Source of the DNA: Ulota crispa
Taxonomy: Eukaryota > Streptophyta > Bryopsida > Orthotrichales > Orthotrichaceae
NCBI GenBank assembly: GCA_963920765.1
Contig: OY987246.1
Location: 21,533,428 to 21,597,427, forward strand
Reading direction: 5' to 3'
DNA length: 64,000 bases
In this document: piece by piece, positions 1-12,264 of the stretch
Numbering within the stretch: position 1 is the first letter of the stretch
Layout: every line of letters begins with the position of its first letter
Translations under genes and position numbers: made by a program
Notes under the pieces: model-generated
Told to the model about the DNA's origin: nothing
The model's database searches: none
What the model saw: the letters and a program-made list of their open reading frames with translations, nothing else

Positions 1-1000
1 AGACTAGATTGAGAAGATGTTGGTGATAGATTGGTAGTAAACTTTGTAGTGATTTCAAGAGCATTTCAACCATGGTTTGATGTTTTTTTTCAATTGTATT
101 TTTTGTTATTAACACTTATCCTAGACTCTAGTCAAAATTTAATTCCATTTACCCCCTTCTAAGCTTGCAAACATGTAATTTGTTGTAGATTTGGTAAAGA
201 ATTGATTGTGTGGAAGAGGGTGTGAGTGAGGAATGTTGCTCTTTGTATCCAACTCTATACAATATGGTATTCCTTAACAATGAGCAAGGAAGTCCAAAAA
301 AACAATAAAAAGTTAGCCGGATGAAATCCATAAAATAGAGATCAATCCAAATTTGAATGAAGCAGATAAAAACTTACAAATTTGTTTTTGAATTTATCTA
401 ATTAAATTATAGTAGGAGTATACAATTGTGTACAAAAGACTATCCAGAGTGACACATATGAATTGATTAAAATGTCAAAATTGACAAAAATTTGACAAAA
501 ACATGTCCAAATTGATCAAAAATTTCCAATTTAGGATGACCTAATTGACAAAAAAAAATCCAAATTGGCACCGCTCCCTTGTAAGCAATTTCCGATGCAT
601 GCACTAAAAAACTAGTTCAAAATGAAAAATGTATAATTTTTATCAAGAAAGTTCAAAATCTCCTTGGACACTAGATCTTGAGGGAGCGTTCTCATAGTTT
701 TTATCATTATTTTTCTGAGACTTCCTCACTCAAATGCACCGATGTTTCTTCTAAGGTCATTGGTTTCATCTTCCTCTCTAAAACTCTTTGGTTCGTTTTG
801 TCAGTAAATATTTCTGTACCCCCTTATTATCTTCAAATTGCCAGTTTGTATCAATTTGAATCTCTTGTTTCCATTTCATCCTTGGCAAGAACTAAAGCTT
901 TTGTAGATATGGGATCGGCTTTTAACTCGTCCAGCTTAAGTTAGAGCTTAGGGTTAGGGTTAAATTTTTATATCAAAAAGGTCGTACACCATAACCCATG
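1..1000. other. AT-rich plant DNA, no gene recognised
   Basis: No ORF here has recognisable domains and no splice-compatible coding pattern is visible. The stretch around 480-560 repeats short phrases such as AAATTGACAAAAA. Two TTAGGG units at 948-961 are too short to be a telomeric tract. Intergenic, probably old repeat remnants. Confidence 0.5.
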
Positions 1001-1015
1001 ACTATATATATATAA

Positions 1016-1725
1016 ATAATAGAATATTGCGTGGCGGTCGAACTCGACAATTTCATAGGTGAGGAGAACAATTCCGCAAAACCCATCTTTAGTTCCACTT
1101 AAAAATAGAGTAGAGTTCAAGTTTAACTAAAGTTATAAATGGAATAAAGTAAAATTTGGGGGGCACAGGGATAGGGGTGGGGGGCATAATCCCGTCGATA
1201 CAACGGGCAGTGTATTAGTATATTATAATAGAATATCAGGTGGTGGTCAAACTTGACGGTTCCATAGGTGAGGAGGACAATTCCGCAAAGTCCATTTTTA
1301 GTTCCACTTAAAAATAGAGTAGAGTTTGAGTTTAACTAAAGTTATAAATGGAATAAAGTACATTTGAGGGGCATGGGGATAGGGGGCATGGGAATAGAGA
1401 GCACAATGATCAACCCGTTGGTACAACGGGTGAATAAACTAGTATATAATAATAAAATATCGCATGGTGGTGGCAGTGGCGGTGGCGGTTGAACTCAACA
1501 ATTCCATGGGTGGAGAGGACAATTCCGCAAAGCCCATCTTTAGTTGCACCTAAAAAAAGAGTTGAGTTCAAGTTGAACTAAAGTTTTACACGGAATAAAG
1601 TAAAATCACCTATAACTCTTTACTATACGTTAACAACATGTTACTGGCAATTGCACCGTCACTAGCAATTGCACCACAACTTTTACTCCTTTGGTACAAC
1701 GGGTGCGTAAACTCATATATTATAA
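1016..1725 (+). mobile_element. Helitron-like repeats, three plus-strand copies in series
   Basis: Three diverged copies of about 215-280 bp follow each other. Each starts with an AT-rich piece ending in ATATTGCG or ATATCGC, then GACAATTCCGCAAA, then a GGGGCA/GGGATAG low-complexity tract, and ends in a hairpin. The second copy ends with ACCCGTTG-GTA-CAACGGGT (1413-1431), seven bases, then CTAGT (1439-1443). A 3' hairpin a few bases before CTRRT is the hallmark of Helitron 3' ends. The first copy has CCCGTCG-ATA-CAACGGG and TTAGT; the third has a decayed hairpin and ACTC. No Rep/helicase coding is present, so these are non-autonomous. Assignment rests on the 3' end only. Confidence 0.55.
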
Positions 1726-1729
1726 TAGA

Positions 1730-2060
1730 ACTAGTATACTGCCCGTCATACCGACGGGTTTATACCCCCACCCCCTATCCTTGTGCTCCCCGATCCTTCT
1801 GCCCCCATATCCTCGTGCCTTCTATCTCCGTACCCCTTTATCCCCATGTCCTCTATCCCAGTGCCCCTTTATCCCCATGTCTCCTTATCCCCGTGCCCAT
1901 TTACCCTTGTGCCCCCTTATTCTCATGCCCCCTTATCCCCATGCCCTCTTTTGGCCGAGAGAAAGTTGTGGTGCAAGTGCCAGTGACTTGTTGTTAATGT
2001 TTAGTGAAGCAGATAAAAGAGAGTCTTACAAGATTTTACTTTATCCATTTATGCCTTTTC
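1730..2060 (-). mobile_element. Helitron-like repeat, minus-strand copy with expanded pyrimidine minisatellite
   Basis: Reverse-oriented member of the repeat family that flanks it. Read on the minus strand, it ends with hairpin CCCGTC-GGTAT-GACGGG (plus-strand 1742-1758), seven bases, then CTAGT (plus-strand ACTAG 1730-1734). The inner GGGGCATGGGGATAAG tract is expanded: plus-strand 1765-1955 is a run of imperfect 15-18 bp units of the type CCCTTATCCCCATGCC. The rest (1960-2060) is the reverse complement of the GTTAACAACAAGTCACTGGCA region seen in the neighbours. Confidence 0.55.
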
Positions 2061-2155
2061 GATCCTAGTCATGCCCAAACCTAACTTATGCCCAACCCTA
2101 ATTGATTGAATGTTATTACATGATAGGCTCTAACTAACTGACGGCTATTCTTTTA

Positions 2156-2441
2156 TTAATATAAATATCGTGCGGTAGTGGTGGCCAAACTTGATGGTTT
2201 TGTAGGTGGGGAGGACAATTCCGCAAAATCCATCTTTAGTTCCACCTAAAAAAGAGAGTAGAGTACAAGTTTAACTAAAGTTATAAAATGGAATAAAGTA
2301 AAATCACCTACAACTCTTTACTAGATGTTAACATGTCATTAGCAGTTGCACCATCACTGGCAATTGCACCACAACTCACAAGGATAGGGGGGCACGGGAT
2401 TAGGAGGTGGGAGCATAATCCTGTCGATATGACGGGTGCGT
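2156..2441 (+). mobile_element. Helitron-like repeat, fourth plus-strand copy
   Basis: Same order of blocks as the copies to the left: ATATCGTGCGG, GACAATTCCGCAAA, the GTTAACATGTCATTAGC block, the GGGGGGCACGGG tract, then a hairpin with arms CTGTC/GACGG followed by GTGCGTAAACTC. It abuts the CA/TG microsatellite that starts at 2441. Confidence 0.5.
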
Positions 2442-2499
2442 AAACTCACACACACACACACACATATATATATGTGTGTGTGTATGTGTGTGTGTATAT
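2441..2499. repeat. CA/TA/TG microsatellite, self-complementary
   Basis: A run of CA repeats passes through TA repeats into TG repeats, so the tract can fold on itself. Replication slippage product at the end of the Helitron-like cluster. Confidence 0.9.
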
Positions 2500-5400
2500 G
2501 AGCTTTGGGCTTTTGCCATGATAATTTGAAAACTCATATTTGAGACATGTTGAAGGAAGGTCAACTATACTACCATGTTTGAAACTTATGAAACTAAAAG
2601 ATATCCTTTTAACTTCTTTCATTTTTTTTTCACTAATTGATTTCAATCCTTTCAAAAATTTGGGGAATGCTATGTCATGAGTGGGGATCTATGAGCCATA
2701 TGTTGTGAACCCTAATTTTTTTAATCAAAATACTCAATTTTGCTTTATACATTGTACAGTATATAAGTTCCTAAAATCATGCATTTTAAACTTTCATCTT
2801 CTTGCAAAACTTGTTTTTTTATTAATACTTTTTCCATTGTTTTTAAGCTCAAAATGACTTTCTACGTCCTCACCAAATCTTGGCTCATCACTTACATGCT
2901 CACCATTTACTCTCACAAAATAGCGACATCCTCAAAAATTCACCAGTTTTACACCTTTTACATTAAACAAAAATGGATTGTTTGGTCATTTTCAGCAGTT
3001 AACTTTTACAGTAGATGGCGATTCTTGCAGGTGATTGGTTCTCAATGTTCACATTCCTGCAAGCGGGGCCTGGTGGTTGGCTTAAGCAAGGATGGATGAA
3101 AGTTACTAAGAATGAAACTTGTCCATTTGTTTACGGTGATGAATGATATTCATCGTCCCACTGTACTTGGTTGGTGTGATACTGAAGCTTTGTGTTGGGC
3201 GCATCTTGGAAAGCACCGATATAATTGTTGCTTCACCTCTAAGGCCTCAAGGCCAGACCACACAAGACAAACTAGCTTTTCAAAGCAAACATTAAGTTTC
3301 AAAGAAGACAAGTGGCAACACTTACATTTTTATAGAAGAATGGATTTCTCAAATTTTTACACTCTCTTTTTGGTCTATTTTAAATTGGAAAATTTTAATC
3401 CTCACTGGCCATTGTTTCCAAACTATTGTCCTTGAATGGTGTAAAGGTTATTTTTAATAGAACAAAGCATGAAATCTTAAGATGTGGGACAGTGTGAACC
3501 GCCCGGTTAGAGAGAGTACATGAATTCCAAGTATCACAAACTGTACTCCTGATATCATTGATGATGTGGGCATGGCAAAGGATTCATATTGTTCACGACT
3601 AGTGTACCCATCAGGCATGGGGCCCCCATCCCCAGGGGTTTTGGGCCTTTTGGCTACCCAATTGCAAAAGGCAAATTCCAATCATCTCCAGTCAACTGAA
3701 TGTGGAAACCACTTTTTTTCTTGCATAAGCTTACCTTTGTTTGTGATGGAATGCCATGTTGGTGTGATTCACGTTGGCTTCACTCCAGATGTACCAACAC
3801 CCTACTTTAAGGTGCTAGTAACTTATTCTCACTGCCATTATGGTATTTATACCAGAAATCAACAACTAACATAAAACAGCCATATGGACTCACTCTTGTC
3901 CTGAACACAAGGGACCTTGAATGCTTGATATGGGTACATAGTGTTGATTCTTTTCGACATTGAGTTTGGGAGGGAGTACATACCAGGGCATTTTTTTTCG
4001 TTTTTGGTCATCAGCCACTACGGCTTCTTGTTTGAAAGACACAAAGTCAGACGAGCGAGTGTTTTTATTTGCAAGGAGAAAATGTATGGCATTGAGTGAA
4101 AAGTGTAGGTAATAATTTGGAGACAAAGTAAATTTTTTGAATATAAGTACATGCAAAATGTCTTGATGAGGAGTATAATTTCAACGCTTACAATAATACA
4201 ATATTCAACATATTTTTGCTCCCCAATGGCTAGAGTAATACAATTTTCAATGTATTTTTGTTACTTGTGGTGAGGCTTGCATTCAAAATCCATAACAAAA
4301 AACAATAACTTCAAAAACCCAAAACAAACATGACAATCTCTCTACATAATATTGCAACTAAACAAAAAAGCAAAAATGAGCCATTAAACACACACCGCAA
4401 TCCTAAACCAACACATTGTAACTCCGTAAGCCTCTCATCAATGACGCACACTAAAACCCTAAACTAGCACATTGTAACTCCATAAGCTTCTCATCAACGA
4501 CAACAACTTCAAAGTTTTACTATAAATGATTGTCTTGCACTTGTGCTGTGCAATCACCATTATTGTAAGTTTTGACGCACCGTGTATCTAGCACAACTAC
4601 AAAATTGGCAATCACATAAGTGAAACAAGGCAATTTACAGAAATTGCATCAATGTAAAGAAATCCATAACTTAGGTGGGAAGCACACTTAAGAGCATGCA
4701 ATATGGCGCTTTGAAAGTGACAACCAAAGAGAAATAAGTGATAGGCAACAATGTGCCAATGCAAAGTGGCAAAGCCACTCGCGACTCAGCGGTCTTGTCC
4801 TTAAAACCAACTAGCAACTTTGGCAAAAATAGGAGTGACATGCAAATCCACGGGGCAATTACTTTATCGTGGAGGGAGACAATTTGGCTTCATGTAAAAA
4901 AATTATCAATTTTTTTCAAGGGCCCAATCGCCAAAGCTAAAAGCCTGGTGCCTTTTGGCTCCAAATCGCCTAAAAAATGAGCTGGTACATACCTAAGTCT
5001 TCAATTCCTTATGCATTAGAATTCCGTCCTCTCTCAAATGACATATCAATAATTTGCAAGCTTTGAATGACTAAGGTGGAAGCACCCATATGCGACTCTG
5101 CCACAAACTACAAAGAATTTGAGGTCAACAAATAAATTTTACCATGTAGAAGATAAGAAATATTGGGATTGCAAAGTTTTCATAATTTTATTTGTAAAAC
5201 AAAAAATACTGTGATTTTTGGGAGTGAAAAAGTGGTTTGAACTCATTGCCAACCTCTAAACTCATGTAATTCCAATAATAACCAAACTACTTTCTACTCA
5301 TTAATTCCTAAGTCACTTTGGGACACATGACATGACTTAAGTGGTCATGACCTTGAAAAGGATAAAAGAATATATTCCAAAGCACCTATCCTTGTTAAGA

Positions 5401-5980
5401 TTGAAAAAAACACATCGTATTGATTGAGGATTTTTTGTTGTTGACTATGGATGCTTCCACCTTAGTATGTCTTGCCCCTGCCTTGCATCATCTCTCAATT
5501 TTCAATGACTTTTTGCCTTCCTTTACATACCTTTTCCTCTCACTTTCTCCCCTCGAGTTTGAAAGAGACATTTTCCTCTCCTTATCCCTTCTATGAGTTT
5601 CAATTTTGGATGACTGGTGACAGAAAAATTCTAATTTTTGATGCTTTGTAGTAGAGAGTTTCAAATTTTTGGTGGTGTTAATGGAGTATTTTAAATTTCC
5701 TACGATTGAAAAACAGTGGGCGCTTTAGAATAAAAATACTAGTCTTCAATGATAGGTTGTACTTCTCATTTATCTCTTTAACACATATTGCACAAATACA
5801 CAAACCATTGTATATAAAACAAAATCTAGATACAAAATGTCAAAGCTCTAGTGTCATGACCCTTGATAGATGAGTGATTAATGGATGAACTACTTTACAA
5901 TAAATGTGAATTAATGAATAAGGAGAAATTTTTTAAAGGCGGACATCTTCTGATGAATTTATACATTGAAGTTAGACAAT
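2500..5980. other. Intergenic plant DNA, no gene recognised
   Basis: Several ORFs of 75-107 codons occur but none shows a known motif or flanking splice signals. A weak direct duplication of about 66 bp with CACATTGTAACTCC is visible at roughly 4403-4500. The piece around 3480-3700 is slightly GC-richer, but its ORFs on both strands look fortuitous. Confidence 0.45.
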
Positions 5981-5988
5981 TCAACTTG

Positions 5989-6537
5989 GATGACAAGTGT
6001 ACAAGATGTACCATGGATGACAAGTGTACAAGATGTACCATGGATGACAAGTGTACAAGATGTACCATGGATGACAAGTGTACAAGATGTACCATGGATG
6101 ACAAGTGTACAAGATGTACCATGGATGACAAGTGTACAAGATGTACCATGGATGACAAGTGTACAAGATGTACCATGGATGACAAGTGTACAAGATGTAC
6201 CATGGATGACAAGTGTACAAGATGTACCATGGATGACAAGTGTACAAGATGTACCATGGATGACAAGTGTACAAGATGTACCATGGATGACAAGTGTACA
6301 AGATGTACCATGGATGACAAATGTATGGGATGACCTTTGATGACCAGTGTACAGGATGTACACTCAAAGACAAAGGCATAAGATGTACCTTGGATGACAA
6401 GTGCATGAGATGTACACTTGATGACAAGGGTACGGAATGAACCATGGATGATAATTGCCAAGATGTATATTGGATGATAAGTGTCAGGATGTTCACTGGA
6501 TGACAAGTGTATAGGATGTACACTTGATGACAAGACA
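5989..6537. repeat. 27-bp minisatellite, 12 perfect copies plus degenerate tail
   Basis: The unit GATGACAAGTGTACAAGATG + TACCATG is repeated twelve times without a mismatch (5989-6312), then continues as about eight eroding copies to 6537. Because 27 is a multiple of 3 and the unit lacks stops, several frames stay open through the array. The longest plus-strand reading (5881-6333, 150 codons) would be a repeat of DDKCTRCTM with a CxxC per unit. Nothing upstream looks like a promoter-exon structure, so it is called a satellite, not a gene. The perfect copies point to recent expansion or homogenisation. Confidence 0.9.
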
Positions 6538-8290
6538 AAAAATTGGAACTTGGAGTTAAACAACTCCAAGTAAAAGATGAGATATTACATGAGTTGTATT
6601 TAGAAAAATTCTAAATACAACTATTTTTTTTACCTTGGTAAAAGATTAGAGATGAATATTGAAAATAGAAAGATGAAAATAGTTATAGTAATTCTATTTT
6701 TATGAAAGGACTAATAGTATAAGATGGGGTTTAGAGTGTGCAGAGATTAATTCTTTTGGGAATTAATCTCTCTCTATGGTTGGGTAGTTGGGCTCCTTGT
6801 GATTTTTAGAGTTGTTATTTATAAATTGTTATTTCATTGAGTATTTGGATGATTTAAGTTATTGGCCATGGAAGGTATGTAACATCTAGGTTTCACTAGG
6901 TCACCTTTAGATATAGAGAATTTTATTTGTAACTTTTAGTGCTAAACCTCTTGACCCTAAGTGGTTCGTTAGTTATAAAAATAACGTGACATTTTTATCT
7001 AAAAATCAATTACATATGAAAAGATAACAAGGAGCTAGGTTACAAGAGGATTTTCTTAACACTTTGGCTTGATAGAAGCTTTTTTTTCTTTTTGTTCTAA
7101 GAACTGATTTGTTTTTAAATAAGATGTTTGCTCCTCATAATAGCATGATGCTAAACCTCCTCCCTTGGAGGGCCAACAAAGTGCCATATGCTTGTGGCAT
7201 AGAGATTGGCAATGAAGATTTACAATTTAGAGGTCCAAGTCAATGTGAATCAAGAATTGGGATGGTTAGTTCATTTGATTGCAGCTTCTAGGCATTGACC
7301 ATGGGCAAAAAAATCCAAATATAAACTTTACTTGCATTTTGCATTTTGGACAAGAATACTATAAAATTATACATGGGTACATAAAATATTTTTCAAAAAT
7401 GTAGTGCATAAAAACACATAAATCAAATATGTGTATCTCATTTCCACGATTGTATCATCTCATTGCAAAAGCACCTATTGGCTCATTATTAGAAGCTTTG
7501 ATATTAATTCAATAATTCCATTTTTTCTTTAGTTAACCTAAAATTATTTTCTAAGAAGATGTTGAAATAAATAAAAACAACAGCAAATGAGCGATGTGAT
7601 TAACATTATCACTACATATTAACGTTCAAAGAAAATCTATAATATAATTAATTTTGGTTTGTTTTAGTGCTAAGGATTATATCAATACAAAGTATATTAA
7701 AGGAATGTCATACGTAGTGATTAAGTTTTTGATTTGACTTAAATATTGGGTCTTTTTAATGCGTACACAGCAATCAGATTGCACAATATTGAATCTACTA
7801 ATATCCAATAGATACGAAGTTACGGACTTTTGTATGACATCAATATTCAAAATTTAATGATGAATGGTTTAATATTGATATCAATGAAGATGTTTTTTTT
7901 AATCTCAAATTAAAACTAAAACTGTATAATGTATTGTGACATTCGACATCAATCAAATAATGTTATTTTGATTTTCAATACTCAAAGCACCACCACAAAA
8001 ATCTTTGAAGACATATTTTACATTCTCCAAAAAAGTCAAGTGAATAAAGTATTTTTGTGTAGCCTACTCTCAATAGCATAAAGTAGAAAGTATCTATACA
8101 AACGGTTGTGTGATTTATTAACAAAGATTGATTATGAGACAATCAATAAAACAATAAGCATTTTTTGTTTTGATAAATCATAAAAATTAACGAAGATTAA
8201 ACTTTTTGTATTAATTATACTTATAACAAAAAAATTTCATTTGATTGATATTTGTGCAATACAAAAACAAAGCTACAAACATGTGATTGT
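6538..8290. other. AT-rich intergenic DNA, no gene recognised
   Basis: No ORF over 60 codons with a recognisable motif. Very AT-rich from 7300 on. Nothing further identified. Confidence 0.45.
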
Positions 8291-8321
8291 TTATATTAAT
8301 ATATATATATATATATATATA

Positions 8322-8707
8322 GGGAATTGCTAACAAGACACCCCTCTAAGCATGAAATTTAATAAATTAGTGCTATTTTTGATTTATTAAGTGGTCCATC
8401 ATTCATTCAATCACGACATTAGTACCTCCTTGAAGAAAAAATGACAAATAAAAAATAAATAAATATATATTACTGCACCAAAACTATTTTTTGATATATT
8501 TTTGCTTCATGTAACTCAAAAGTCTTATATTTATAGTTTGAAATTTAAGCACACCTATATTTTTTTAGTATAGCCTTAGAATGATAAAGGTGAAACAAAT
8601 CTTTTGATCAAAATAAAAAAATTAGCAAAACCCACATATAAAAATCACATTTTCATGCTCAGAGGGGGTGTCTTGTTAGCAATTTAGGGTGTCGCAATAG
8701 TAATTCC

Positions 8708-8708
<1 letters not shown>
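8322..8708. mobile_element. MITE with duplicated terminal repeat, inserted in a TA microsatellite
   Basis: Left end GGGAATTGCTAACAAGACAC (8322 on) matches the complement of 8651-8684 on the right, giving inverted repeats of about 33 bp that include GCATGAAA. On the right a second, diverged copy of the same terminus (complement GGAATTACTATTGCGACACC, 8687-8708) lies outside the first, so the right inverted repeat is doubled. Both flanks are TA repeats (8299-8321 and 8709-8771), so the element apparently landed in a long TA tract. No transposase. Confidence 0.75.
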
Positions 8709-8774
<66 letters not shown>

Positions 8775-8815
8775 CATACATATACATATACATATACATA
8801 TATGTACATACATAA
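8709..8815. repeat. TA microsatellite grading into CATA repeats
   Basis: About 30 TA units followed by TACATACATATACATA-type units. Together with the TA tract left of the adjacent MITE it looks like one former array. Confidence 0.9.
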
Positions 8816-9850
8816 AAGGTCTTGGGCTTCAAATATTGAGTTGCCTTATTATAGGTGAATGAGCTTTTTACACCTAGAGTCAAAGTTGTTTTGGAATGTA
8901 AAGAGGTCACATTGAATCCTTGCTCCTCACTGGTAGAATTTTTGATATCAACTCCAAGGTTTTCACTAGAAGTCAAAGTTAAGTTTTCAGAAAATGTTTA
9001 ATGTTCTAAAGATAAATTATGACATGAACCCAAGTTTAAAAATTTGGTCCATCAAAAATGGATGACAAATGCATTGCTTTGTAGCTAATGTATGGTTTTG
9101 TTGATATATATGTTCAATTATGATATTTTCTTTATTTTAATTTTGCATAATTCATTTGGGTAAAATCAATAATACATGTTGGCTTCAAAATATCACAAGT
9201 TTCACTTAGTTTCCTTCTACCTCTTCCTGTCCTATTTTTTTGAAGCTTGTGTAAAATTATTGTACTTTGTGCTGCAACTCCTAGATTTAAATGCATCACA
9301 TATTACCAAGAGTTTTATGTGGAGCTAGGTTCTAATTGCCTAAAGAATTTTGTATGCACTTGGTAGGTAGAAGGCCAAGAGGGCAAATCCAAAGAAATAA
9401 TCCAAGACTTGTAGTCTTGGCGTGTGAGAAAATTCATGTATAGAAAAGTTTGAAGCACGTTCCTAGTGAACACTTAGACATTTATTTGGTGTATGCCAAC
9501 ACTATTGGTTCAAAGTCAAATTGTTTGAGGCCTAGGAGACTCATTCACGAGCATGCTAATGCTAATTCAACTTACAATCCATTTCCTTCTATTCTCTACG
9601 GTCTTTGAGGCCACTTTTGAACTTGTTTGAGCCCATGAAGCAAACTCAAAGTCTATTCTCCATGTAGAGCATTGTCCATGGGATTTTAAATAATGTCTCC
9701 AAGAGATGAAGTCACAAATAAAACAATCCATGATAAAGCATCCTCAATGGACATATTATAGGCTTTTTGGGACATTATCTTGCTTAGAGACTACTCTCTC
9801 TGTCCCAATATAAAGTTTCAAAAAACTTCTCCATGAGGGATTAACTGTAT
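8816..9850. other. Intergenic plant DNA, no gene recognised
   Basis: No ORF with known motif. The minus-strand ORF overlapping 8659-8976 consists mostly of Tyr-Ile translated from the TA microsatellite and is not a gene. Confidence 0.4.
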
Positions 9851-10170
9851 TTTTAGTCATTATGTTAGTGACAAATGCATTCTAGAATCAATATACAACC
9901 TACCAAATATGTGCAAAATCTCAAATTCTTATGTTGTCATTTAGACACCCAAAGTCCATGCAAAAAGTACCATATTTGTGCATAGTTTGTGAAGGATGCC
10001 GGCTCCTCATTATTTTAGTCTTTGTGCTAGTGACAAATGCACTCTAGAATCAATATACCACCCACCAAATATGTGTAAAATTTCCAACTTTGATGTTGCC
10101 CTTTGGGCACCCAAATTCCATGCAAAAAGTACCATATTTATACATGTTGCTAGCTCCTCATTATTGGTGA
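9851..10170 (+). repeat. Tandem duplication, period 162 bp
   Basis: The block TTTTAGTC...GTGACAAATGCA..CTAGAATCAATATA...CATGCAAAAAGTACCATATTT occurs at 9851 and again at 10013 with roughly one difference in ten bases. Two copies only. No coding content. Confidence 0.8.
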
Positions 10171-11663
10171 TTTAAAGATTATTAGCAACAATAGTACCTC
10201 ATATGGGCAAGGCCAAGCTTGTTAGGAGAGGAATGCTCTGTAATTGCTTAACTTGCCCCCATGAGATCATTGAACATGACAAACGCTTTCTCAACAATTG
10301 AAATTAGCAAAAGGGAGCTTTTTAATGGGACAAGAACTATGTCTAATTTGGAGCTTTATATTGGGACAAAGGGAGTATTTGTAATCCACAAGGTTTCAAT
10401 GATTCTAGTATCATCATCACGTTTCTTCCTCAAACTATCAAAAATTTGCTTGTTGCTGACTCAACAAGTCATCAAATTGTAATCAATGCCACCATGCCAA
10501 CAACCACCTCAAATTTAACAAAAAGGAGGAGTTTTTTATTACACCGCTATGCAAGTTTTATCCACCATATTCATGTACAAATGATACCATAATCCATTCC
10601 TATCCATTCTTCTAAGATTTTTGGCATCTTTTGACATGGGACAATTGTTGTCCTTATTCTTATGCCTCTCGCATTGTAATCCATTTTTAGCATTACTTAA
10701 TGTCTTTTGGTTAGCATTTGACATTATTATCCATCCCTATCCTTTCTTTTATATCACTTGGCAACAATTGCAAATGTTCACAATCCCTATGATTGACTCA
10801 TTTAAAAATCATTATAGAATCATTGTGAACATTTACAATTATTGTGGAGGAGTTGTTTAGAATATCTTTCTTATTCTAATGTGCAATCAATTGTGGTTAT
10901 GTCAACAAAGTGCTACATGCAACCCTCAATCCATGTGAACCAAATGGCCTAAATCACTTGTTTACTGTGCCTTTCACCATTGAGGATGTTTGTATATTCT
11001 TAATACGGGAAGTGTTGTCGTAGAGGTTGTTATTAAAACCATATAAGGTGAAATTTTACTTTAAAAAAGCTAGACAACTTGATGGCCTAGTTAAACTGGC
11101 TCTCTTAGTTGAATTAGTTTCTTTGCAAATTATCTTGTTCATAACTAACATGTGATTCAATTGGCCCCGCTATAGACAACTAACATCACATTGATCAAAT
11201 TTAAGACAATACAGTGGTGCTTGGATAAGGTGAAAACTTTGGGTTATAAAAAAATGTTAATTGTATTCAAAAATTGATCATAAACAAGCACTTCAATTGT
11301 ATTACTTCTCCTAATGCAACTTTGGAGGTGCTTTCTCACGGGGGTGCACTCCTCATTTTCTTGTGGTACTCATGCGATCAAAATCTTTGACCCTTATCTT
11401 TATATTGAAAGAAATCAATTAAATAATTTGAAAAAATTATGGTGTGTTCTTCTATATTGAAAGTTTACATTGTGAATTATTGAAAATTTTCTTTCTTCTA
11501 AATAATTACTTACAAATTTTGGAAGAAAATAGATACACTATACAGCTGGAAAAAACTTCAACCTCCTACATTATGTGGTAAAAAATATTTTTAAATTGCC
11601 AATAAATGAAGGCTTGGTTGTAGTTTGTGTATACTAAAAATTGGATACTGTTGTCATTCAAAT
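10171..11663. other. Intergenic plant DNA, no gene recognised
   Basis: A degenerate direct repeat around 10545-10850 (CCATTCTTATGCC... / CATTATTATCCATCCC) is visible. ORFs of 61-79 codons show no motif. Ends at the left flank of the chromovirus. Confidence 0.4.
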
Positions 11664-11913
11664 TGTAATGGGCTAGAAGCCCAGGGAAAGACCAGAGCCT
11701 TGGTGGGAACCTTTGACACGCTTCTTTCACCCAAAAAGCTCTTAGTAAACTCAACTTTATTTTATACTTTACTTTACTTATCATTTAGTTCTCTTTTTAG
11801 AACTAGTTCTCTTTTTAGAAGCATGATTAGTATATAGCTGCTTAGTGAATCGTAAACCTTATCAATTGCTCTTTGTTTTCTAGAAGCACAACCCTCAAGG
11901 TCTGCTCCTCACA
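11664..11913 (+). repeat. 5' LTR, 250 bp
   Basis: Starts TGTAATGGGCTAGAAGCCC and ends GCTCCTCACA. Differs from the 3' copy by scattered substitutions and by an extra 18-bp duplication (AACTAGTTCTCTTTTTAG) near 11800, which explains the greater length. TATACTTTACTTTACTT may hold the promoter. Confidence 0.93.
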
Positions 11914-12264
11914 TTAGCAATTGATCATCCTTTTTGGTTGTTGTAAGGATTCACCTCTTTACTCCTTTTATTGGTTATCTGAATATATGTTGACTATGGA
12001 TGTTGACAGATTGAGAGCAATAGTGCGTGGCTATGTTTTAATTGATAAAGTATTTCCTGATGTCTTAGGGTTTTGGTGAGGCTAAGCGTCAAGGCTTGGT
12101 TTTTTGATTTGCCCGTATTATATAGGAAAGTTTTTTTTTGTTTTGCCAAAGACACGCTGCTGTGAGCGTTGACGGACTCCGTAATCATCAAAGATCTACC
12201 TTTGTAGGTATTAACGATTGTTCTGACATACTTATAGTAAGGTAGCTTACTAGTAAGGATAAGG

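Noticed and set aside
948..961. Telomere-like TTAGGGTTAGGG
   Set aside because: Only two units, inside ordinary DNA, and plants normally use TTTAGGG.
5881..6569. Long ORFs on both strands across 5.9-6.6 kb as genes or a CRISPR array
   Set aside because: They come from the 27-bp satellite, which is open in several frames. There are no spacers between units, so it is not CRISPR.
8659..8976. ORF of Tyr-Ile repeats
   Set aside because: It is translation of the TA microsatellite.
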